Of a DNA stretch of 64,000 nucleotides, positions 16,058-25,389 are shown piece by piece. A program made the position numbers and the translations under genes. How positions within the stretch are numbered: position 1 is the stretch's first letter; the number at the start of each line of letters is the position of its first letter. Origin of the DNA: JAFNAG01 sp963824985 (GTDB lineage Bacteria; Acidobacteriota; UBA6911); NCBI GenBank assembly GCA_963824985.1, contig CAWGRQ010000039.1, positions 1 through 64,000 on the forward strand, written 5' to 3'. The notes under the pieces were generated by a model. It worked only from the letters and a program-made list of their open reading frames with translations. It made no database searches and was not told the DNA's origin.

Positions 16058-18817
16058 ATGAGAAAGGCATATCCGCTCACAAAGATCTTCAGTTGCGCGG
16101 TATTGATTGCATTGTCGGCAATCTCCCTCGCCTCCGACCTCGGCGCCCAGGCCCTCGGTCCCGAAGTCCTCAAGGGCTTCAGTTTTCGCAACATCGGGCC
16201 CACCCGCCAGAGCGGCAGATTCGTCGACTTTGCGGTCCCGGACCTCGAACCGACTACCATTTACGCCGCCACAGGCTCAGGCGGACTATGGAAGTCGGTC
16301 AACAACGGCATATCCTGGGTGTCGATCTTTGACAACCAGCCGGTCATTTCCATCGGCGACATTGCCGTCGCACCCACAGATCCCAATCTCGTGTGGGTGG
16401 GGAGCGGGGAAGCAACGACGTCTCGCAGCACCTACTGGGGCGACGGCGTCTATAAATCTACGGACGGCGGCAAGACCTGGACAAATATGGGACTTAAAGA
16501 AAGCCACCATATCGGCCGGATCATCATTGATCCGAAGACCCCGGACACCGTCTATGTGGCTGCGCTCGGACACCTCTACTCCGAAAATCCCGAGCGCGGA
16601 CTCTTCAAGTCCACCGACGGCGGCAAAACCTGGATCAAGTCCCTCGACGTAAAGGTGGGCGACCGCGCCATCGGCGTCTGCGACATAGCCATGGATCCCA
16701 GGAACCCGAGGGTGTTGTACGCGGCATCGTACGACAAAGAGCGCAAACCCTGGACATTCAATCTCGGCGGGCCGGGGAGTGCCATCTATAAGACCACGGA
16801 TGCCGGAGCGACCTGGACGAAACTGACCGGCGGATTGCCCGGCGGCATGCTCGGCCGCATCGGCATCGATGTCGCCGCGGCCGATCCAAATATTGTCTAC
16901 GCCAACATCGAAAATGCGAACAAGCCCGGAATGTCGGACGAGGAACGCCTCAAGGAACTGCGGGCCGGAAAATCGAGCGCCGGCATGATCGGTGAAGAGG
17001 TGTATCGGAGCGATGACGCGGGCCGGACCTGGCGCAAGGTCAGCCCCGAAAAGCAGAATGTCGGCGGCGGTCCCGGCTACTACTACATGCAGATCCGCGT
17101 GGACCCGAATGACGTCAACCATGTCTACGTCCTGACTGTCGGCGTGACCCACTCCACCGATGGCGGCAAGACCTGGGGTTCCCCTTTCCGGTTCGGCGGA
17201 GACAACCACGCCCTGTGGATTGACCCGAAAAACTCGAAGCACATGCTCCTCGGCTACGACCACGGCATGGGCATCACCTACGACGGAGGTACTAACTGGT
17301 ATCACCCCGACGAATTGCCTCTGGCCCAGCTGTACCAGGTCGGCTTCGACATGCAGTTTCCCTACAACGTTTACGGCGGATTGCAGGACAACGGCTCCGT
17401 GCGCGGCCCGAGCTCGAAGCGAAGCGGCGCTCCGATCGTTTTCGAAGACTGGCAGACCGTGGGTGGAGGCGACGGCATGTACAACGTCGTCGACCTGGCA
17501 ACCAACCGCTACCTCTACAATGAATCGCAGTTCGGAGCCATCCAGCGGACCGATCTCTATACCGGAGAGTCGAAGGGGATCGGATACCGCGACAACACTC
17601 TGCGTCATAACTGGCTATCCCCGATCCTGGTATCCCCCCATGACCCCAACGTCATCTACCACACCTCCAACAAACTGCTGAAATCGGTATCCCGTGGCGA
17701 CTCGTGGGTGGAGGTCAGTGCGGATCTGACCACGAACGATGCCGCCAAAATGCCGACGGGCAAGGGAGGCGACGGCAACATTGAATACTGCACAATCACG
17801 ACCATCGATGAATCGCCGATCGTCCGGGGCCTCATGTGGGTGGGCACGGATGACGGAAATGTCTGGGTTACCAAGAACGTCGACGACATGAAGGCATGGA
17901 CCAGGCTTAACGACAACATCAAAGGGAATCCCGGCTATTGGGTCAGCCACGTGGCTGCCTCCGGTCACCAGCCGGGAACGGCTTATCTCACCTATACCGG
18001 GTTCCGGCAGGACGACTTCCGCCCCTTCATTTACAAGACCACAGACTTCGGGCAGACCTGGACCTCCATTGCAGGGAACCTGCCCAACAAAGCCATCAAC
18101 GTGGTCATCGAGGATCCCAGAAATCCGAATCTCCTGTTTGTCGGCGTTGATTTCGGCCTGTATATGACCATCGATAGCGGTGCCACCTGGACTGCAGTTC
18201 CGGGTCTGCCGACTCAGCCGGTATATGATCTGGCCATTCACCCGCGCGAGCACGACCTGATCGTAGCCACCCATGGCCGCGGATTCTTCATCGCGGATAT
18301 TTCGGCTCTGGAGGAACTTGATACCCAGGTCTTGGGACAAGACTTCTACCTGTTCGATATCGAGCCCAGGGTAAAGTGGGTCACGCGCATTTCCAACGTG
18401 TCCTCTTCCACAAATTTCAGGGGGCCGAGCGAGCCGAACGGCATCGTCATCAACTACTATCAGAAGGCTCCGGCCGCCGGAGAGATCACGATTCAGGTTC
18501 TTCAGGGATCTCGCGTCGTGGCCGAGACCAAGGGCCCGAACAGCGCCGGTCTGAACCAGGTGCTGTGGAACATGCGCACCGTGCCCGTTACTGTCATCCA
18601 GCCGCCCCAGGGTGCAGGAGGCCGCGGAGGCGGCCGGGGTGGAGGCGCGGGAGGCGGCGGCCGAGGCGGCGGCGGACAGCCATCCGCCATCCCCAGCTTC
18701 GGCGGATCCGTGGCCGCGGGGGCCGGGGAATACACAATTGTCGTCCGCTCCGGCGGCAAAACTCTGATGAAAAAGACGTGCATCCTTGACGACGCCTGGT
18801 TCGACAAGATGTTTTAA
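16058..18817 (+). CDS. Secreted sortilin/VPS10-type BNR-repeat protein (intact)
   Basis: The start at 16058 follows AAAGGAG (16042-16048), giving 919 residues with a signal peptide (ILSCAV-type core, cleavage near GAQA, about residue 31). The body is a large beta-propeller with many Asp-box repeats (KSTDGGKTW, RSDDAGRTW, KTTDFGQTW) separated by about 45 residues, plus conserved blocks GGLQDNGSVRGP and WVGTDDGNVWVT. The last 75 residues include a Gly/Arg-rich linker (about 850-876) and a final beta strand region. Family members are abundant in Acidobacteriota. Proposed roles include polymer binding or hydrolysis, with no firm assignment. It is a paralogue of the frameshifted gene at 165-3213. 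Two hairpins follow the stop. Confidence 0.85.
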   Translation: MRKAYPLTKIFSCAVLIALSAISLASDLGAQALGPEVLKGFSFRNIGPTRQSGRFVDFAVPDLEPTTIYAATGSGGLWKSVNNGISWVSIFDNQPVISIGDIAVAPTDPNLVWVGSGEATTSRSTYWGDGVYKSTDGGKTWTNMGLKESHHIGRIIIDPKTPDTVYVAALGHLYSENPERGLFKSTDGGKTWIKSLDVKVGDRAIGVCDIAMDPRNPRVLYAASYDKERKPWTFNLGGPGSAIYKTTDAGATWTKLTGGLPGGMLGRIGIDVAAADPNIVYANIENANKPGMSDEERLKELRAGKSSAGMIGEEVYRSDDAGRTWRKVSPEKQNVGGGPGYYYMQIRVDPNDVNHVYVLTVGVTHSTDGGKTWGSPFRFGGDNHALWIDPKNSKHMLLGYDHGMGITYDGGTNWYHPDELPLAQLYQVGFDMQFPYNVYGGLQDNGSVRGPSSKRSGAPIVFEDWQTVGGGDGMYNVVDLATNRYLYNESQFGAIQRTDLYTGESKGIGYRDNTLRHNWLSPILVSPHDPNVIYHTSNKLLKSVSRGDSWVEVSADLTTNDAAKMPTGKGGDGNIEYCTITTIDESPIVRGLMWVGTDDGNVWVTKNVDDMKAWTRLNDNIKGNPGYWVSHVAASGHQPGTAYLTYTGFRQDDFRPFIYKTTDFGQTWTSIAGNLPNKAINVVIEDPRNPNLLFVGVDFGLYMTIDSGATWTAVPGLPTQPVYDLAIHPREHDLIVATHGRGFFIADISALEELDTQVLGQDFYLFDIEPRVKWVTRISNVSSSTNFRGPSEPNGIVINYYQKAPAAGEITIQVLQGSRVVAETKGPNSAGLNQVLWNMRTVPVTVIQPPQGAGGRGGGRGGGAGGGGRGGGGQPSAIPSFGGSVAAGAGEYTIVVRSGGKTLMKKTCILDDAWFDKMF

Positions 18818-18868
18818 GTTGACTGTCATTATCGGGAGTCATCGCTGAAAGGAGCGGCAAACTCTCAA

Positions 18869-18896
18869 CCGGGCGGGTCGCGCCCGGCATTTTCCT
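18869..18896 (+). terminator. Short GC hairpin after the sortilin-like gene
   Basis: A 7-bp stem CCGGGCG/CGCCCGG (18869-18875 with 18881-18887) is followed by CATTTTCC. This weak T-tract makes it a backup terminator candidate 52 nt after the stop. Confidence 0.4.
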
Positions 18897-18917
18897 TCAC
18901 AACAGCCATGAAGAATC

Positions 18918-18956
18918 GCGGGGCGAGGGATCATGCTCGCCCCGCATCCCTTTTAT
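18918..18956 (+). terminator. Rho-independent terminator
   Basis: A perfect 10-bp stem (GCGGGGCGAG at 18918-18927 with CTCGCCCCGC at 18936-18945) and an 8-nt loop are followed by CCCTTTTATT. It lies about 100 nt after the sortilin-like gene and upstream of the helicase gene. The remaining gap to 19123 holds no gene. Confidence 0.65.
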
Positions 18957-19123
18957 TGCCATGGCGGAGCCGGGCTGATCAGTTGCGGCAGGCTCCGTTT
19001 CCGCAGCCTGAGCGGACTGCAGCGGCACTCATCACCTCCGGATTGGCCCGGCGGTGCCACCAAACCAGGGGGTATGATGCCTCCCTGGCAGGCCCGCACC
19101 ACTTCTGTTAGGATTGCATTCCC

Positions 19124-21385
19124 ATGGATATTCTAGCCGGCTTAAACCCGGAGCAACGATTGGCAGTGGAACATGGACGCGGGCCAGCCCTGGTCCTTGC
19201 CGGAGCGGGCAGCGGCAAGACCAGAGTGATTGCCCACCGCATCGCCTACCTGATCCGCAACGCCGCCGCGCGCCCCGAGGACATTCTCGCCGTTACCTTC
19301 ACCAACAAGGCCGCCAGGGAGATGCGCGACCGCGTCCACGCACTGCTCGGCCCGGGACGCACGGCGGAACCCTTGATCGCCACCTTTCACTCCTTTTGCG
19401 TTCGCCTGCTCCGGCGCGAAATTTCACGCCTCGGCTACAAGCGTGATTTTTCCATCTACGACACCGATGACCAGCGGCGGCTGATAAAACAGATTCTGGA
19501 GGACGAACGGCGCCCCGAAAAGGACCTGGCGCCGCGCGAAATCCTCAGCCGTATAAGCTACGCCAAAAACCACAATATTCCGGCAGCCGCTTATGCGCGA
19601 CGAATGCCTTCGGCCACGGCCGAGGATCTTCAGCATCTTTACGAGACCTACGATCAGCGGCTGCGCAAGGCCAATGCCCTGGATTTCGACGATCTCCTTT
19701 TGAAATCGACCGAGATTCTGGACCGGTTCCCCGAAGTCTGCCAGCAATATGGAGACCAGTACCGATTTATCCTGGTCGACGAGTACCAGGATACCAACCG
19801 CCCCCAGTATGACCTGCTGAAACTCCTCACCGCGCGGCATCAGAATGTGTTCGTCGTCGGGGACGAAGACCAGTCGATCTATAAATTCCGCGGCGCAAAC
19901 ATCAGGAACATCCTGGATTTCGAAAGGGATTTCCCCGGCGCCCGGATCATCAAGTTGGAACAAAACTATCGCTCCACGCAGTCGATACTCGATGTTGCCG
20001 GAGCTGTCGTCGCCAACAACACGGAACGGAAAGGAAAGGTGCTGTGGACCGAGAACCCCCGCGGGGACGTGGCTACCTGCCGCAGGAGTCCATCGGCCCG
20101 CGCCGAGGCGGAGTGGGTGCTCTACCGGATTCAGGAGCTCCTCCAGGAGCAGCCCCAATACCGCATTGCGATCCTGTACCGCACCAATGCGATGTCACGC
20201 AATTTTGAGGACGTCCTGATGCAGCACGGCGTCCCCTTCGTGGTGGTCGGCAGCGTCGGCTTTTTCAACCGGATGGAAGTCAAGGACATGCTGGGCTACC
20301 TGCGCGTCATTTTCAATCCGGAGGACGATGTCGCCCTGCTGCGCATCATCAACACACCCCCGCGCGGCATCGGCAGCACGACCATCGAACAGCTGACCCG
20401 GACCGCGGTCGAACAGGGAGTGCCGATATCCCGGGTGTTGCGGGAACTGGCGGCGGACCCGCAGCGGGCGGGCCGAGCGCATCGCGCCCTGGCGCGATTC
20501 CAGGAATTGCTCGATACCTGGACCGCTCAGGCCGGCCAGGCATCTCCCGGCAAGCTGCTGAAGGAGATCCTGGAGCGGATCGGCTATCGCGCCATGCTCG
20601 AAGCGCGCGAAACGGCCCAGGAGGCCGAGGACCGGATCGCCAACATAGAGGAATTGGTGCGGGCCGCTTATGAGTCGGAAGAGCGCGGCGAAACCGTTTT
20701 TGAGTTCCTTGATCGAGCCTCGCTTTCATCCGAACTGGACCAGTTTAACCCCGACGCGCGTGTTGCGCTCCTCACGGTGCACAGCGCCAAAGGGCTGGAG
20801 TTCGACGTCGTCTTCCTGGCCGGCCTCGAGGAGGGCCTGTTCCCGCACTTTCAGTCGCGCGATTCCAGGGAGGATTTGGAAGAGGAACGGCGTCTCTGTT
20901 ACGTGGGAATCACGCGGGCCCGGCAAAAACTGTTCCTGACCTGGACACCGTTTCGCCGCAGTTTCGGTCCGGATGCGGGCATGCCCGCCTTGCCGTCCCG
21001 TTTTCTGAAGGAAATGCCGGACCTGCTGGTTGAAGGCCTCACCGCCGAGACCTCCGGCGTGTTCGAGGAGGACGGGCGCTACGAGGATGAGCGACTGCAG
21101 GGGGTTGACGCGGAATCCCGGGGCGCGCGAGCCGAAGATCCCGGCGCCGGATATCCCCGATCGATCGCGGAGTTGCGCTCGTACTTCGAAAAACAGAACT
21201 CCCGGGCCGGCGCCACCACCGGGCATGTGCTCAAGAGCGGGATGCGCGTCCGCCACCCGCAGTTCGGCGACGGCATTATCCTGAGCCGGGAGCGCACGGG
21301 GAATGATATGAAGCTGACCATCACATTCAGTCGCGTCGGCAGGAAGACACTGATCGAACGTTACGCCAAACTGCAGGCTTTATGA
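19124..21385 (+). CDS. pcrA: ATP-dependent DNA helicase, UvrD/PcrA family
   Basis: This 753-residue superfamily 1A helicase unwinds DNA 3' to 5' in repair and in removal of stalled complexes. The motifs occur in order: I GAGSGKT, Ia TFTNKAAREM, II DEYQDTNRPQ, III VGDEDQSIYKFRGA, IV EQNYRS, V VHSAKGLEF, VI VGITRARQKL. The C-terminal segment (MRVRHPQFGDGIILSRE) is the PcrA/UvrD Tudor-like domain known to contact RNA polymerase. The length is normal for the family. The start has AGGA at 19111-19114. It stands as a single gene after a terminator. The choice of pcrA over uvrD is convention only. Confidence 0.93.
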   Translation: MDILAGLNPEQRLAVEHGRGPALVLAGAGSGKTRVIAHRIAYLIRNAAARPEDILAVTFTNKAAREMRDRVHALLGPGRTAEPLIATFHSFCVRLLRREISRLGYKRDFSIYDTDDQRRLIKQILEDERRPEKDLAPREILSRISYAKNHNIPAAAYARRMPSATAEDLQHLYETYDQRLRKANALDFDDLLLKSTEILDRFPEVCQQYGDQYRFILVDEYQDTNRPQYDLLKLLTARHQNVFVVGDEDQSIYKFRGANIRNILDFERDFPGARIIKLEQNYRSTQSILDVAGAVVANNTERKGKVLWTENPRGDVATCRRSPSARAEAEWVLYRIQELLQEQPQYRIAILYRTNAMSRNFEDVLMQHGVPFVVVGSVGFFNRMEVKDMLGYLRVIFNPEDDVALLRIINTPPRGIGSTTIEQLTRTAVEQGVPISRVLRELAADPQRAGRAHRALARFQELLDTWTAQAGQASPGKLLKEILERIGYRAMLEARETAQEAEDRIANIEELVRAAYESEERGETVFEFLDRASLSSELDQFNPDARVALLTVHSAKGLEFDVVFLAGLEEGLFPHFQSRDSREDLEEERRLCYVGITRARQKLFLTWTPFRRSFGPDAGMPALPSRFLKEMPDLLVEGLTAETSGVFEEDGRYEDERLQGVDAESRGARAEDPGAGYPRSIAELRSYFEKQNSRAGATTGHVLKSGMRVRHPQFGDGIILSRERTGNDMKLTITFSRVGRKTLIERYAKLQAL

Positions 21386-21470
21386 GTCCGGGGGATCAGA
21401 ACCGCCTGCCCTCGAACGGCCGGGCGTTGGGAGCTGCGTACGGTGGTTCGAGATACGGCACCCTATCTTT

Positions 21471-21526
21471 CGGGACGCGGATGAACGCGCATCATTGTTG
21501 TGCCATCCGCCTTTATCCGCGTCCCG
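21471..21526. repeat. Inverted repeat of the CGCGGATGAACGCG type
   Basis: CGGGACGCGGAT (21471-21482) pairs exactly with ATCCGCGTCCCG (21515-21526), and three more bases pair with one mismatch. It lies in the gap between the helicase gene and the GNAT fusion gene and resembles widespread intergenic repeats. It could also act as a terminator, although there is no T-run. Confidence 0.6.
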
Positions 21527-21638
21527 AGAACACGTCGCCGTATTAATGGAATCGTGTACCAGGGCAGGAAAGGGGCTGAAACTTGATCCCGCAGCCCCCC
21601 GATATTTTGCCAAAAATCGGATTTCAGGAGATTGCAAC

Positions 21639-24339
21639 ATGCACCTGGTTTCATGGGAATATCATGCGGATGCAATCCTTCGGGACGGCCGGTCGTTTTA
21701 TCTTCGGGAGTGGCGCGAGGGTGATCGGGAATCTGTAGATTCGTTCGGATTCGGGCTCGACTCGGTGACGGAATCCGTACGCCGGTACTTCGTCAGCCTG
21801 TGGCAGCACGACAGAGAGCGGAGGGCTCCGGGCGGGAACCCGGCTTCGGAGACGGCACTGATCGCGGCGCTTCGGATTGGAGGTTCGGAGCACGTTGTCG
21901 GCGCGGCCCGCTTCCGTGTCCCGGATCCGGATACACATCCGGAATGTGGCGAAATCGTGCTGGCGGTCGCATCCGAGTTTCGCGGGCAGGGAGTGGGCGC
22001 CCTTCTGCTCGAGCACCTGGGTGGGATCGGGCAGCGTCGCGGCATTCAGGAGTTCCGGAATGAAGCTCCGGGAGATACCGCCTCGATGATTCCCGCTCTT
22101 TCCTCGCTTGGATTCCGCGTCGAGCGCAGGCCGGAATCCGGCGCAGTTCTTTTCTCTTTTCCAACCGAGATGCCCGGCGATTTTCTGGCGGCTCAAACCA
22201 GGAGAAAGCGCGTGGCGGCCGCGGCCAGCGTCCGTTATTTTCTACAGCCTCGTTCCGTGGCGGTTGTAGGGGCCTCCCGCAAGCGCGGCACCATCGGGGC
22301 GGCGCTGGTCGCCAACTTGAAGCGGTGCGGATACAGGGGTTCTCTCTTCCCCGTCAATCCCGGCGCCGCCGAGAATCGACGGCATCCCGGCATTCCCCTC
22401 CATAGACGCGATCCCGACGACGCCGGACATGGCGCTCATCGCCGTTCCCGCCGCGGCCGTGGAAGAGGAGATTGCCGCATGCGGGCGCGCGGGCGTTCGC
22501 AGCGTCGTGGTAATCTCCGCCGGCTTCGGGGAGGTATCGGCCGAGGGGAAGGAGGCCGAGCGTCGGATGAAGCAGGGGGCGCGCGCCGCGGGCATGCGAA
22601 TGGTAGGCCCGAATTGCATGGGCGTGATCAATACCGCGCCGGATATCTCCCTGAACGCCAACTTTGCCCCTGTCTGGCCTCCGGCAGGCAAGATCGGCCT
22701 GCTCTCGCAGAGCGGCGCCCTTGGTTACGCCCTCCTCGACCTGGCCCCGGATCTCCACATCGGCATTTCAACATTCGTATCCATCGGCAACAAGGCCGAC
22801 ATATCGGCCAACGATCTGCTCGCCTACTGGTCCGAGGACCCGCAGACCGAGGTCATCATGCTCTACCTGGAAAGCTTCGATCATCCGGGGGATTTTGCCC
22901 GGATGGCACCCGAAATCGCCCGCCGCAAACCGATCGTCGCCCTGAAGTCGGGACGATCCGCCGCGGGAGCGCGCGCTGCTTCGAGCCATTCCGCGTCGCT
23001 GGCGAGTTCGGACGTGGCCGTGGACGCCCTCTTTGAACAGACGGGAATCATCCGCGCCCAATCCGTCGAGCAGTTGCTTGATATCTCCAGGCTCCTGGCA
23101 CTTCAGCCGCTCCCCTCCGGTCGGCGCGTGGGCGCCATAACCAACGCCGGCGGGCCGGGCATCCTGCTCGCCGACGCCTGCGAGGCTCACGGACTGCTGC
23201 TTCCCGAATACGGCTCCGACACCAGGGAGAAGCTGCGAGCCTTCCTCCCCGTGCAAGCCGGGCTGGCCAATCCCATCGACATGATCGCCTCCGCAACTCC
23301 GGATCAATATGCGCGAGCCGTTGAGATCGCGGCTGCCGATCCCGCCATCGACGCGCTCATTCTCATCTACCTGCCGCCTCAGCTTCACCCTCCGGAGGAG
23401 ATGATCCGGGCGCTGAAGCAGGCCATCGAACGCGTGTCCGCGGACAAGCCCGTGCTTGCGGTCTTCATGTCCGCTCGCGGCGTGCCTCCTCTAATCTGCG
23501 ATCCGCCCCGCGGCCGGATTCCCACCTATGGCTTTCCTGAAAACGCCGCGGCGGCGCTTGGGGCGGCCCACAAATATGCTTGCTGGCGCAGGCGGCCGCA
23601 GGGCCGATATCTCACCCTTGATGCCCGGGCCAGGCGCGATATTCGTGATGTCATCGATTCAGTGCTGGCTTCCCGCCCGGGGCCGATCTGGCTTTCTCCT
23701 TCGGATATCGGCCGTATCCTGGCTGCGGCCGGAATCGAGTTCGCCGCCGCGCACGAAGCCGGGCTGCAGGAGGCTCCCGACCTCGCCGGGCGGCTGGGGT
23801 ATCCCCTGGTGGCCAAGGTGCTGGCCGAGGAAGTGATCCACAAGAGCGACGTCGGCGGTGTTCTGCTCGGCCTGAAGTCGCGCGCTGATGTGACCGAGGG
23901 GGTCGCCAGGCTGTCGGAGCGAATGCGATCCATCGGGGTGGACCTGAAACGCGTGTTGCTGCAGCGCGAGATCGCCGGCGGAATAGAGGCGCTGGTCGGG
24001 GTCACGGTCGATCCGCTCTTCGGGCCAATGCTGGTGTGCGGCCTCGGGGGCGTGCTCGTGGAGGCGATCAAGGATGTCACATTCCGCCTGCCTCCCCTCA
24101 GCGACCTGGATGCCGAGGAAATGATCGGCAAGTTGCGCACCGTGGCCCTGCTCGACGGATATCGCGGAACCCCCGCCGGGGATCGGGCGGCATTGGCGGA
24201 TATACTCCGGAAGGTGGCCGCCCTGGCGGCATCCGTTCCCGAGCTGCTGGACCTGGATCTGAACCCCATCAAAGTGCTGGAACCCGGGAAAGGCGCGATC
24301 GTCGTCGACGCACGGATGAGGATTCAGGATAGGCTGTAG
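21639..24339 (+). pseudogene. GNAT acetyltransferase fused to ADP-forming acyl-CoA synthetase, one frameshift
   Basis: The start at 21639 follows AGGAG (21626-21630). An N-terminal GNAT domain comes first (VLAVASEFRGQGVGALLLEHL is the acetyl-CoA loop), then a CoA-binding domain (SVAVVGASRKRGTIGAALV), the succinyl-CoA-synthetase-like flavodoxin part (GPNCMGVINTAP; phospho-His-type segment SSHSASLASSDV) and a C-terminal ATP-grasp domain (GYPLVAKVLAEEVIHKSDVG). An extra A at 22374-22375 shifts the frame between NPGAAE and IDGIPAF. Removing it gives exactly 900 codons. Domain order is GNAT first, the reverse of E. coli Pat. Such proteins either acetylate lysines or make acyl-CoA with ADP release. 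It is either a decayed gene or a single-base sequence error. Confidence 0.85.
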
Positions 24340-24784
24340 CAGTTTAGGCTGTGGGCTGCTGGTTTCAGAATGAAGGACTGGGGCTTATGGGCCGCAATTA
24401 TCTTCAGCCTTTTGCAGTCTCGCACTCGGCCGGGAGGCTTGACGGGCTCTCAAGTGAGCCTGCAGCACTATCCGGTTGGCGCCCGCGGCAATGGCATGTG
24501 GGGCACAGCCATCTCCCGTCTGATACCAACTTGCCAAGAGTCATGCCTCCGGGTAAGCTTTGGTCAAATGCAGGAAATGCCTGAATCCGCGCGACGGGCA
24601 GCCAAATCACGGTGCGCATTGTTCGCCCCATGAAGCAGGGAGACGAACTTGACGAGCAAAAGCCAATTCAGACAGCTCCGAGAACATTCCTCTCAACCCT
24701 TGCTCATCGTGTCGCCATGATGGGAATGGCCGCTGCGAGCCTGCTCAAACAAGGTTTTTCGAACCAGGACAAAAGGAGATCATT
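24340..24784. other. Intergenic stretch without recognisable genes
   Basis: I see no conserved ORF, RNA gene or strong palindrome in these 445 bp. Only the ribosome site AAAGGAG before the next gene stands out. The short open frames have no recognisable features. Confidence 0.6.
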
Positions 24785-25261
24785 ATGATCCAATTTCTAG
24801 CGCAGAACCATTCGGCAATGACCCACTTGCCGATCGCTTCCGCCATCCTGGGAGCCATCGCGGCAGTGATGGGATTGTTCATTTATAAAAGGGAACTCAC
24901 CTGGGCCTGGGCCGTCCTGTCGATCGTTGCCTTCGTGACGGTTCTCCCCACGGTAATCACCGGAATCTCGGCTGCCAAGGGAAGGTTCAACGAGGACGGG
25001 AAACCCTACATTCAGAGCGGGATCCTGGTCCCGGACGTGCCGGCGAACACCCGCATTTTCCGGCATCAGATTCTGGGAGCTTCGGGCGCGATTGTAGCGG
25101 CAATACTGGCGTTTCTGGGTATTGCCCAGCTGCGCGGCCGCACTCCCAACAAATACCTGGTCGTATTGCTGGCATTGCTGCTGGCGCTTCTATGGGGAAT
25201 TGGGGCGCATTTGGGGGGGATGGAATTGTGGGGTGCCGATACCTTCCCGGGGTTTCACTGA
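24785..25261 (+). CDS. Four-helix membrane protein, DUF2231-like
   Basis: The 158-residue protein starts after AAAGGAG (24772-24778). It has four hydrophobic helices: ASAILGAIAAVMGLFIY, WAWAVLSIVAFVTVLPTVIT, IVAAILAFLGIAQL and LVVLLALLLALLWGIGAHLGG. The lead LAQNHSAMTHLPIA and a second His in RIFRHQ, near the loop, match the pattern of DUF2231-type predicted heme or redox membrane proteins. The assignment is tentative. It precedes the polysaccharide island by 128 bp and may be unrelated to it. Confidence 0.7.
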   Translation: MIQFLAQNHSAMTHLPIASAILGAIAAVMGLFIYKRELTWAWAVLSIVAFVTVLPTVITGISAAKGRFNEDGKPYIQSGILVPDVPANTRIFRHQILGASGAIVAAILAFLGIAQLRGRTPNKYLVVLLALLLALLWGIGAHLGGMELWGADTFPGFH

Positions 25262-25389
25262 CACCAGGACGATGTGTTTTGCCTGACTTGCCATTCGGCT
25301 GAGGCTGTCTTTCGGCTCGCCGGAGAAGTGGCGGCGGGATTGAGATAGGCCCGACGGAACAGGCGGCCTCGAAATCCAAGGAACCGATA

